DNA of 8,813 bases, from the NCBI GenBank assembly GCA_913062655.1, contig CAJXXO010000092.1, forward strand, positions 1 through 8,813, read 5' to 3'. The notes beneath the pieces were generated by a model, which had not been told where the DNA came from, did no database searches, and saw only the letters and a program-made list of their open reading frames with translations. Position numbers and translations under genes: made by a program. The DNA comes from an uncultured Bacteroidota bacterium (lineage in GTDB: Bacteria; Bacteroidota; Bacteroidia; Chitinophagales; S012-47). Positions 1 through 7,073 of the stretch are shown one piece after another; the stretch's first letter is position 1, and each line of letters starts with the position of its first letter.

Positions 1-506
1 GTACCTAATTGGGTGACCCTGCTCCGGATGTGATTTACGGCTTTACCTTCAATGCCAGTTGGCGCCAGTTTGATATCTCTATATTCGGACAGGGTATGGC
101 CGGTAATCAAGTATTCAACGCTACCAGAAGATTCGATTTGCAAATGTCTAACCTGACCGGTGATGCCCTGGGGCGCTGGACGGGCGAGGGTACCTCAAAT
201 ACCTATCCTCGGTTGATTATGAACGACCCCAACCAAAACTTCAGCCGTTCTTCCGACTTCTATGTTGAGGATGCTTCCTTTTTCCGGCTCAGAACATTGC
301 AGTTGGGCTATAGATTGCCTGCGGAGCTGGCCAGCAAACTGTTTATGTCCAACGCACGCTTCTATGTGAGTGCTAACAACTTATTCACCATTACCAACTA
401 TAGCGGGTTCGATCCGGAAATTGGTGGCGGAAGCTTTGGCGTGGATAGAGGTATTTACCCACAGCCGAGATCATTCATGGTTGGCCTTAATGTGACCTTC
501 AAATAA
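1..506 (+). CDS. SusC-type TonB-dependent outer-membrane transporter, C-terminal end (partial, frame broken at left edge)
   Basis: This is the C-terminal end, about 165 residues, of a SusC/RagA-family TonB-dependent receptor, the outer-membrane barrel that imports oligosaccharides together with SusD. Visible family features are the GDPAPDVIYGF motif near the left edge, alternating aromatic/hydrophobic barrel strands, the segment FYVSANNLFTITNYSGFDPE typical of the last strands, and a terminal GLNVTFK strand ending at the TAA at 504-506. Full family members are about 1000 residues, so most of the gene lies to the left. In the frame of this segment a TAA stands at 6-8, only one codon before the first recognisable motif, so the gene is not open through the left edge as written. 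Dropping one G from the GGG at 11-13 would give the smooth reading Y-L-I-G-D-P-A-P-D. This is either a sequence or assembly error at a contig edge or a real frameshift. The next gene, susD, follows after 15 bp. Family identity is confident; intactness is not. Confidence 0.88.
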
Positions 507-521
507 GAAAAAAGAATAAGC

Positions 522-2024
522 ATGAAAAAGCTTACATCAATATTTGCCATCGCGGTCCTGCTCGGACTGGCAGCCTGCTCGGAAGCCTGGCTTGAAATCG
601 AGCCCAGAGGCACAGAGTTGGAGACAAACTTTTACCAGAATGAAGAACAGGTGTTTCAAGGACTGGTAGCCATATACGATGTATTGCAATGGGGCGGTTC
701 GAATGGTGACTGGACCATGAAGACCGGTCTGCTCAACACCGCATCAGATGATTGCTATGCCGGTGGTTCAGACGCTTCCGACCAGCCCTCATGGGTAGCA
801 TGGGACCAATTCAACCTGGACCCTTTCCTCGGCCCGCAACAAGGACTGTGGATCAAGAATTATTCGGGCATATACCGAGCCAACCTATTGTTGGAAAAGA
901 TTGATCAAACAGAAGGCATTGATGAGGCCTTCCTCAATCGTGTATCTGCAGAGGCTAAGTTTTTACGCGCTTACTTCTACTTTGACCTGATTCGCTTTTT
1001 CCGAAATGTGCCGCTGATTACGGGACCGTTAGGCGCGGATGATCTATACACACAAGAACAAGCCAATCCGGAGGATGTATATGCTTTTGTCGTTCAGGAT
1101 CTGGAAGATGCCATAGGTACCTTTGAATTGCCCGACCAGGTGGGTGCTGCTGAGGCAGGACGTGTAACCACCGGTGCCGCCAAAGCATTGTTGGGTAAGG
1201 TCTTGTTGTACCGGGGTGACAATGCCTCCTTAAGTGAAGCAGCCACATTATTTCAGGAAGTGATCAATAGTGGGTTCTATGACCTGGAACCCAACTTCGG
1301 TGATATTTTCACTAAGGACAAGGAGTTTGGTATAGAGTCGGTATTTGAAATTTCCTATTCAGCCGAGCAGCGTGGTGGCTGGGAGAACTTCGTAAACGGC
1401 ACGGAAGGCAATTACAATGTGCAGTTTTTTGGTATCCGCGATTACGTGGGTCCCGACTTTTCACCGGGCTGGGGCTTTTGCCCGGTTACGGAAGACCTGG
1501 AGGCTTTCATGCAAGGGGATCCTCGCTATGAACATACCATCATTGATGTGGACGCCATTCCTGGTGCATCCTACTCAGAAGGGTACCAACATACCGGGTT
1601 TTTTATCAGAAAATATGCACCAATTGAAGCTGAAAAAGCCCCTGATGGCGAACCGGCCTTGAATTGGTCCAATAATATTCGTGAGATACGATTCGCGGAT
1701 GTACTGCTGATGGCTGCTGAGGCCTTGGTGCGGTCTGGAGGTGATCAAACCCTGGCTCAAGACTACCTTAATCGCGTGCGTGATCGGGTTGGCCTTGGTC
1801 CGGTGACTGCAACCGGGCAAGCCTTGTTGGATGCCATCTACACTGAGCGCAGAATGGAGTTGGCTACGGAAGGACATCGTTTCTTTGACCTGGTACGCAC
1901 TGGGCGTGCACAACAGGTGTTGGCTGACGAGGGTTTTGTAGCCGGTAAACATGAGGTGTTACCGATACCACAGACTGAAATTGACATAACAAACGGTACG
2001 CTAGAACAAAACCCCAACTATTAA
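522..2024 (+). CDS. SusD/RagB-family outer-membrane glycan-binding lipoprotein
   Basis: This is a SusD-like surface lipoprotein of 500 residues, a usual length for the family. It sits as a lid on the SusC barrel and binds the incoming glycan. The start at 522 gives a lipoprotein signal peptide (MKKLTSIFAIAVLLGLAAC) with lipobox LAAC and lipidated Cys19. Family hallmarks are AEAKFLRAYFYFDLIRFF (143-160), the helical TPR-like stretch KALLGKVLLYRGD (221-233), NIREIRFADVLLMAAEAL (385-402), NRVRDRVGLG (417-426), and the C-terminal signature ERRMELATEGHRFFDLVRTG (442-461), followed by HEVLPIPQTEID and the end NPNY. The N-terminal SusD-like and C-terminal SusD_RagB regions are both complete. Trp-rich stretches at 56-64 and 91-110 could contribute to ligand stacking, though no binding residue can be assigned from sequence alone. 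Its position directly after susC and before the PKD lipoprotein indicates one transcript. The beta-glucan ligand is inferred from the neighbouring GH16 and GH3 genes. Confidence 0.96.
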   Translation: MKKLTSIFAIAVLLGLAACSEAWLEIEPRGTELETNFYQNEEQVFQGLVAIYDVLQWGGSNGDWTMKTGLLNTASDDCYAGGSDASDQPSWVAWDQFNLDPFLGPQQGLWIKNYSGIYRANLLLEKIDQTEGIDEAFLNRVSAEAKFLRAYFYFDLIRFFRNVPLITGPLGADDLYTQEQANPEDVYAFVVQDLEDAIGTFELPDQVGAAEAGRVTTGAAKALLGKVLLYRGDNASLSEAATLFQEVINSGFYDLEPNFGDIFTKDKEFGIESVFEISYSAEQRGGWENFVNGTEGNYNVQFFGIRDYVGPDFSPGWGFCPVTEDLEAFMQGDPRYEHTIIDVDAIPGASYSEGYQHTGFFIRKYAPIEAEKAPDGEPALNWSNNIREIRFADVLLMAAEALVRSGGDQTLAQDYLNRVRDRVGLGPVTATGQALLDAIYTERRMELATEGHRFFDLVRTGRAQQVLADEGFVAGKHEVLPIPQTEIDITNGTLEQNPNY

Positions 2025-2028
2025 TGCA

Positions 2029-2931
2029 ATGAAACCAGTAGATATGAAAAGATGGAATATAATCGGATTAGTGGGGGCTATTATCTTCGGATTGGTCCAA
2101 TGTAATCCCTATCAGGAGTCAAAGATTGAGCTGGGTGAACCTGCTCCTGCCGACTTTACTATCGAGACCGATACGGGCATGAATAGTTTCATTTTAACGG
2201 CACAGAGCGATGAAGCCTTTTTGTTTGAGTGGGACCTGGGCAATGGTACCACTGCTAAAGGGAAAGAAGTACGTGTTTTCTATCAGTTGAAAGGCAACTA
2301 TCAGATCATTTTAACTGCATTTAGCCAGGGAGGGCACTCCACCGCTTCTCAAGTGATCACTGTTGCCCAGGATGCACCGCTACCATGTACTGGTATTATT
2401 GAGGCACTTACGAACTGCTCCTCCAAAAGTTGGGTCCTCGACCCTGCTGGTGGTGCCTTAATCGTAGGACCAAGCGACCGTTCTACCATTTGGTGGCAAG
2501 CCGATCCGCAAACCACCATAGACCGACCTTGCTCTTTCGATGATGAGTACATTTTTTATGAAGATGGAACCTTCGAGTACAAGACCAATGGCGACAAGTG
2601 GGTAGATGAAGAGGGGGGAGCCCCTTGGCCTAGCGACATTGGACTGCCAATTGGCTGTGCTGATGATAGCCAATGGCCGGCAAAATATGCTGATTGGTTG
2701 AGTGGTACTTTTTCTTATACCGTTTCTGAGTCAGCCAATGATACTACCCTCACGCTAAATGGCACTGGAGCACACCTGGCGCTCTACAAAGCCGGGAACC
2801 CGGGTACGGTGAGTACGCCACAGTCGGCTATAACGTATACGGTTGTGGAAGCCTCCGATACTGCACTTAGTGTTGATATCGAAATGCCTGACATAGGAGG
2901 GTACTGGCAGTTTAACTTCGTACCTAAATAA
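2029..2931 (+). CDS. PKD-domain putative surface glycan-binding lipoprotein (SusE/SGBP position)
   Basis: This 300-residue protein lies directly after susD (4 bp gap), where PULs usually encode a second surface glycan-binding protein. Residues 6-24 form a basic plus hydrophobic signal ending GLVQ-C25. Gln before the Cys is unlike the usual Gly/Ala/Ser, so lipidation is likely but not certain. Translation could begin at 2029 or at Met6 (2044); the second gives a more compact signal peptide. Residues about 38-114 fit a PKD fold, with FLFEWDLGNGTTAKG and GNYQIILTAFSQGG matching the family's WDFGDG and Y-x-V-x-L-T-V positions. Residues about 118-300 are a second domain that I cannot name. It has four cysteines (120, 130, 168, 210), clustered tryptophans (135, 155, 156, 191, 200, 216, 223), the block CSFDDEYIFYEDGTFEYKT (168-186) and a beta-strand end GGYWQFNFVPK. 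No catalytic motif is visible. PKD proteins at this position are known in laminarin PULs of marine Bacteroidota; glucan binding here is inferred. Confidence 0.8.
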   Translation: MKPVDMKRWNIIGLVGAIIFGLVQCNPYQESKIELGEPAPADFTIETDTGMNSFILTAQSDEAFLFEWDLGNGTTAKGKEVRVFYQLKGNYQIILTAFSQGGHSTASQVITVAQDAPLPCTGIIEALTNCSSKSWVLDPAGGALIVGPSDRSTIWWQADPQTTIDRPCSFDDEYIFYEDGTFEYKTNGDKWVDEEGGAPWPSDIGLPIGCADDSQWPAKYADWLSGTFSYTVSESANDTTLTLNGTGAHLALYKAGNPGTVSTPQSAITYTVVEASDTALSVDIEMPDIGGYWQFNFVPK

Positions 2932-2957
2932 ATTACTTCACCTAATACTACATTATT

Positions 2958-4139
2958 ATGATCAGATCTTTTTGGCATGTACCGCTCGTGTGGGCACTCG
3001 CTGTTGTGATGATTTCCTGCAGTTGCAAGAAACAACCGGCACCTGATGAGCCAGATTTGCCTCGCTTGAAGGTTACCGGTATCACGGTTTATGAAGGAGA
3101 CGCTAATACAGATCATGCCGTCACCATAGAGCTTGATCGGGAAGCATCTGCAGCAGTAACGGTTAATTATCGCTTTGTAGATGAGTCTGCATTGTTTGGT
3201 GAAGACTTTACTTCCGCCAGTACCACTGTTACACTGCAACCCGGAGAGATGGAAAAGGGAATTCCATTTACCATTATTGGCGATACCTTGCGGGAACCAG
3301 ATGAAACCTTTCAAGTAACGATTGATAAGGTTTCCGGTGCAGAAATGGTGAATACATCAGCATCGGTGACCATAAAAAATGATGACGATGCCGTCATTGT
3401 ACCCACAGATGGCTATAGCACACCCACCTCATACGCTGGCTACAAATTGGTATGGCAAGATGAGTTCAGTGGATCAACCATTTCCAACGATTGGACTTTT
3501 GAAATAGGTGATCACGGTTGGGGTAATAATGAATGGCAGTATTATACCAATGGCAACAATGCCTGGTTAGACAATGGCAACTTAATCATAGAAGCACGTG
3601 AGGAGCAGTTTCAAGGCGCTGACTATACCTCATCCAGGATGATTACCATGAATAATCAATCATTTCAGTATGGCCGTGTGGATATTCGTGCTGTATTGCC
3701 AGAAGGCCAGGGCATTTGGCCTGCACTATGGATGCTGGGCGACAACTTCCAAACCATTGGCTGGCCGGCTTGTGGGGAAATTGACATCATGGAAGTGGTA
3801 GGTCATGAGCCTTCCACGGTGCATGGTACTGTTCACTGGGATAATAATGGACATGTTGAATATGGTAATTCGTACACCCTCACCAATGGAAAGAAATTTA
3901 GTGACGAATACCATGTTTTCAGTATCATTTGGGACGATACCTCTATCAAATGGTTTGTTAATGATATTCAATACAGCGAAGTTTCCATAACTCCGGCTCA
4001 CATGAGCGAATTTCATGCTCCCTTCTTCTTTATTTTCAATATTGCGGTGGGTGGAAATTGGCCGGGTTATCCGGATGGAACTACCCTTTTCCCTCAGCGC
4101 ATGATTGTAGACTACATCCGTGTGTTTGAGAAACTGTAA
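2958..4139 (+). CDS. GH16 endo-beta-1,3-glucanase (laminarinase-type) lipoprotein with N-terminal Calx-beta domain
   Basis: This is a secreted GH16 glycoside hydrolase of 393 residues, expected to hydrolyse internal beta-1,3 (possibly mixed 1,3/1,4) glucan bonds with retention. The N-terminus has a hydrophobic signal ending MIS-C21, followed by S-C-K-K, consistent with a lipoprotein. Residues about 36-143 form a Calx-beta domain (GEDFTSAST, LQPGEMEKGIPFTI, REPDETFQVTI, ending SVTIKNDDD). Residues about 160-393 are the GH16 jelly roll: YKLVWQDEF, NNEWQYYT, GNLIIEAR, YGRVDIRAVLPEGQGIWPAL, and the active site GEIDIMEVVG. There Glu274 is the predicted nucleophile, Asp276 the helper and Glu279 the acid/base. 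The extra residue (E-x-D-x-x-E) is the beta-bulge form seen in laminarinases, not the E-x-D-x-E of lichenases. The conserved HVFSIIWDDTSIKWFVND and FNIAVGGNWPG follow. It is last in the operon, just before a strong terminator. Exact specificity is inferred. Confidence 0.95.
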   Translation: MIRSFWHVPLVWALAVVMISCSCKKQPAPDEPDLPRLKVTGITVYEGDANTDHAVTIELDREASAAVTVNYRFVDESALFGEDFTSASTTVTLQPGEMEKGIPFTIIGDTLREPDETFQVTIDKVSGAEMVNTSASVTIKNDDDAVIVPTDGYSTPTSYAGYKLVWQDEFSGSTISNDWTFEIGDHGWGNNEWQYYTNGNNAWLDNGNLIIEAREEQFQGADYTSSRMITMNNQSFQYGRVDIRAVLPEGQGIWPALWMLGDNFQTIGWPACGEIDIMEVVGHEPSTVHGTVHWDNNGHVEYGNSYTLTNGKKFSDEYHVFSIIWDDTSIKWFVNDIQYSEVSITPAHMSEFHAPFFFIFNIAVGGNWPGYPDGTTLFPQRMIVDYIRVFEKL

Positions 4140-4163
4140 AAGTATTCTTCATATTGGATTGGT

Positions 4164-4201
4164 GTAAAGCCTCAGTTGGAAGCCTGGGGCTTTACATTTT
4201 T
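4164..4201 (+). terminator. Rho-independent terminator of the susCD-PKD-GH16 operon
   Basis: The arms GTAAAGCCTCAG (4164-4175) and CTGGGGCTTTAC (4184-4195) pair over 12 bp with one T-G wobble, closing an 8-base loop, and are followed by ATTTTT (4196-4201). It starts 24 bp after the GH16 stop. The T-run overlaps the stop codon of the convergent regulator gene (complement of 4200-4202). On the minus strand the same hairpin is not followed by a T-run, so it should terminate mainly the rightward operon. Confidence 0.88.
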
Positions 4202-7073
4202 ATATGGCCTGAATAAACTCCACCAAATTTTCATGGCTTTCAAGGCCCAGCTTTTTGCGCAGGCGATAACGACTGATCTCCACACCCCGTACCGATATGT
4301 TGGTCAGTGTGGCGATTTCCTTGCTGGTCAGGTTGAGCTTAAGATAGGTGCACAGTTTGATGTCATTAGGGGTAAGTGAGGGGTATTCCTCCTTTAGCCG
4401 CTGTGTGAAGTTGACGTGCACCTTGTCAAACTGATGTTCGAAATTCTTCCAGGTTTCGTCAAAATTGACATCGGCTTCAATCGATCGTATCATGCTCTTT
4501 ATCTGTTTCTTAGCATTCGGGTCTGCTACGATCTTATTGACCTCCGTGAGGTTCTCTTTGATCTTGGTCAGCATTTCACCTTTCTGCACCAAATGCATAG
4601 TAGCACTGGCCAGCTCTTTGGCCTGGTGGTTGAGATCCGCTTGCATTTTCTCTGTCTGCAGCTTGTCTATCTTTTCCTGTGTTTCGGCAAATTTCGACTG
4701 AAACTGCTGCTCTTTGGCGCGTATTTCCTTCACCTTCTTATATTCCAGTTTTCGCTTCTCTGAGCGAAAGCGAATAGAGGGAATAAAGGCTATGCCCAAT
4801 AACAGAAGACCAACCAAAATGAGAAAACCAACGATAGCAGGAGTCGTTTGGTACCAGGGTTGTGTAATATGAATTGTAAGCACAATGGGCTCGCTTATCT
4901 GATTCATCACCCGGCTCCGCACTTCAAGCCTGTACCGGTCGGGCTGCAGGTAGTTGTAAGACAGGTCATTTTCGGTAGACCACTGCGACCACTCATCCTC
5001 AGCACCAACGAGTCTGTGCTGATACTCTACAATACCCGATAGGGCTGGATTGTCAGTAGCAAAATGCACCGTGATATTGAAATAACTGGCTGGCAGTTCG
5101 ATGGACCTGTTGGGGTAACCAAAACCAAGTTGAATCAGTGTGTCACTTCTGCCATGGGCGGTAAGCCGGCTAAATGATAGCCTTGGCGTCATTTCGTCAA
5201 GGGCTGCCAGTCGTTGCCTGTCTACCACAATAAAGCCCTCTTCAACAGGTAGTACCAGCATATGCGCACCCGCATACAGAAATTCAAAACCTCTGGTCAA
5301 TGAGCGGGGTAAAGCAGGTAACAGATGCTTGGTAATTGTTTTATTCAAGCTCGTTTCTTCTATTTCCAAGAAACCCACTTGCCCATTATTCACAAACCAA
5401 ATGTTGCCCCGCGCACCTTCCCGAATGAATTGGATGGATGCTGAGGAGTCAAAATAGCTGGCAAAATCAGGATGAATGACAAAGGTGTCGGAGGCGGAAC
5501 GATATTGATAAATGCCTTGCTCACCCGTGAATACCGTTTCATTGACCAATGGAAAAGTGAATAGATTCATCGCCTGGCCCTGTCCATTATCGCTCCGGTA
5601 AACAGCTTGTTCAGTCAGGTTTAGCGCATCATCAATCTCTAAGCGAAACAGTCCCTTGTATGGGTGGGCTACCCATATCCTGCCCGGTTCAATGGATATA
5701 TACCTTGCCGACTCCTTAAATCCTTGTAATTGTTTTTTGTATTGCAGGCCGCCAGGTCCTTTTTGGTACAGGTTTATCCCTTCGTATGTGCCTTCAACAA
5801 CCCAGTCTGTACCGGGAATTTCTCTTAAAAGCCAGCTACCAGAGGTAGGTGAAATAGGTATCAGTGCATTGTTGACCCACTGGAAAAGCCCTTTGTGATG
5901 GCTAATATACAGTTGGTCATCAATAGCTTGAATATGCCACACCTGGCCACTGGAACCCTCTATAAAAGTAGGCTTGTGCGATTGCTCCGTATTGACCTCA
6001 AATAATCCATTATTGGTACCGAGCCACCAACTTCCTTCGTATTCCAATGCGGCATAGCCGGTGCCACGAAGGGTGCCATCCGGGTATGATATGTGAAATG
6101 GACTGCTGGTCGGGATGAAATCTATGCCTCGATCCAAACCGGCCCACACATTGGAATAGGCATCTATGGCCAGGGATAATACGGTGTTGTTTTGCAGCCC
6201 GTTTTGCGTATTGAATTGATTAACAATCTCTCCTGACTTGTTGAGTACATAAATACCATTTTGCGTAGTACCCAGGTACCAATGCTGGTTAGTAAACGTG
6301 GCGGTGTAAATGTTGACCTGCTGGTCTGGGTCCCATTGGTCAAAATAGGACTGCAAGCGCTCACCATCATACAGGAAAAACCCTTGGTAAAGCGTAGAGA
6401 TGATGATGGAATCTGTAGATTTTGGATAAATGTAACTGGGGGTTATCTGTACTTGTGACTTCAAGTTGGTCACCAACGATGCCGCATGGTTTTCCCATTG
6501 AAAGAGCGATTGCTCATCGGTGTACCAAAACAAGCGATTATTGAAAGAACTGGCTTTGATAATAATAGGGTCAACGGTAATGATCTTATGCACCCTGTTG
6601 TTCTTATAGGCAATCAGGTGATGGTCTGATTGAAATACCAGAGACGAGTCAACCCAATGAATTGACCATACATCCGCTATGCGCTGCAACACCTCTTCTG
6701 ACAAACTATCCGACAGGGAGGTGTAGGCCAACTGGCCGTCTGATTGTAGCTTAAAAAATCCAAATTCATTTTGTCCGCCTACATAAATGTGTTTGCCCTG
6801 AACCATCACACTCCTTACAATGGTCCTATTGGGCAATGGGTAATGGGTAAAATGATCACCATCATACACAAGTAACCCATCATTATTGCCAAAGAAGGTG
6901 TAGCCGTCTGCAAGTGCAATATCCCACGTCTGTGTACCGCCCCTGTACTGGTCTTGTTCATAGTTGATGATGTAAGGGGTGCCCAATGTACCATCGACAG
7001 TAGCATGAAGTGTATTAACAATTGGTGCTGAGAATAGAGCTAGAAATAGAGCTATTATGTTGAGGTTTAGCAT
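4200..7073 (-). CDS. Membrane-spanning transcriptional regulator: periplasmic beta-propeller + Y_Y_Y domain, TM, coiled coil, LuxR-type HTH
   Basis: This 957-residue protein is of the ligand-binding-sensor/triple-tyrosine/LuxR type that regulates PULs in Bacteroidota. It starts at 7073 with a signal peptide (residues 1-24, ending TLHA). Residues about 30-630 hold repeated propeller blades resembling Reg_prop (TWDIALADGYTFFGNNDGLLVYDG; VLSLAIDAYSNVWAGLDRGI; YEGSWWLGTNNGLFEV). Residues about 664-737 are a Y_Y_Y domain (VEYQHRLVGAEDEWSQW, then LQPDRYRLEVRS). One TM helix lies at about 746-766, followed by a charged coiled coil (770-845). The C-terminal HTH (898-957) contains LTPNDIKLCTYLKLNLTSKEIATL and SVRGVEISRYRLRKKLGL. 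No histidine-kinase H, N or G box and no receiver domain is visible, so it differs from classical hybrid two-component (HTCS) regulators and probably passes the signal directly through the membrane. It converges on the operon and diverges from GH3, fitting control of both; that target set is inferred. Confidence 0.93.
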   Translation of the reverse strand: MLNLNIIALFLALFSAPIVNTLHATVDGTLGTPYIINYEQDQYRGGTQTWDIALADGYTFFGNNDGLLVYDGDHFTHYPLPNRTIVRSVMVQGKHIYVGGQNEFGFFKLQSDGQLAYTSLSDSLSEEVLQRIADVWSIHWVDSSLVFQSDHHLIAYKNNRVHKIITVDPIIIKASSFNNRLFWYTDEQSLFQWENHAASLVTNLKSQVQITPSYIYPKSTDSIIISTLYQGFFLYDGERLQSYFDQWDPDQQVNIYTATFTNQHWYLGTTQNGIYVLNKSGEIVNQFNTQNGLQNNTVLSLAIDAYSNVWAGLDRGIDFIPTSSPFHISYPDGTLRGTGYAALEYEGSWWLGTNNGLFEVNTEQSHKPTFIEGSSGQVWHIQAIDDQLYISHHKGLFQWVNNALIPISPTSGSWLLREIPGTDWVVEGTYEGINLYQKGPGGLQYKKQLQGFKESARYISIEPGRIWVAHPYKGLFRLEIDDALNLTEQAVYRSDNGQGQAMNLFTFPLVNETVFTGEQGIYQYRSASDTFVIHPDFASYFDSSASIQFIREGARGNIWFVNNGQVGFLEIEETSLNKTITKHLLPALPRSLTRGFEFLYAGAHMLVLPVEEGFIVVDRQRLAALDEMTPRLSFSRLTAHGRSDTLIQLGFGYPNRSIELPASYFNITVHFATDNPALSGIVEYQHRLVGAEDEWSQWSTENDLSYNYLQPDRYRLEVRSRVMNQISEPIVLTIHITQPWYQTTPAIVGFLILVGLLLLGIAFIPSIRFRSEKRKLEYKKVKEIRAKEQQFQSKFAETQEKIDKLQTEKMQADLNHQAKELASATMHLVQKGEMLTKIKENLTEVNKIVADPNAKKQIKSMIRSIEADVNFDETWKNFEHQFDKVHVNFTQRLKEEYPSLTPNDIKLCTYLKLNLTSKEIATLTNISVRGVEISRYRLRKKLGLESHENLVEFIQAI
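7032..7055 (-). repeat. 12-bp tandem duplication in the regulator's signal-peptide coding region
   Basis: Read on the minus strand, ATAGCTCTATTT (7055-7044) is followed directly by CTAGCTCTATTC (7043-7032), identical at 10 of 12 positions. The unit is four codons, so the hydrophobic core reads I-A-L-F-L-A-L-F, an in-frame doubling. It probably arose by slippage, and a unit change would keep the frame while altering the length of the signal-peptide core. Confidence 0.75.
7058..7069 (+). repeat. Direct repeat copy 1, TGTTGAGGTTTA (overlaps start of regulator gene)
   Basis: This 12-base sequence recurs exactly at 7187-7198, 129 bp to the right and in the same orientation. This copy lies over codons 2-6 of the minus-strand regulator gene, so it could be coding coincidence. 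An exact 12-base match within about 150 bp is nevertheless unlikely by chance, and the place suits an autoregulatory site. Confidence 0.5.

Noticed and set aside
2784..3314. Open frame of 176 codons on the minus strand across the end of the PKD gene and the start of GH16
   Set aside because: It lies antisense to two well-supported genes, covers their junction, and its translation shows no recognisable domain or signal.
4164..4201. Bidirectional terminator serving both convergent genes
   Set aside because: The stem is shared, but on the minus strand it is followed by ACCAATCCAATATG with no T-run, so only the rightward function is supported.
4416..4763. Plus-strand frames opposite the coiled-coil and HTH part of the regulator
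   Set aside because: Their Leu/Phe-rich translation is the mirror of Lys/Glu-rich coiled-coil codons on the minus strand; no start signal or family match.
4200..7073. Classical hybrid two-component system (HTCS) regulator
   Set aside because: No His phosphoacceptor box, ATP-binding N/G boxes, receiver Asp or AraC-type HTH is visible after the TM; the output is a LuxR-type HTH.
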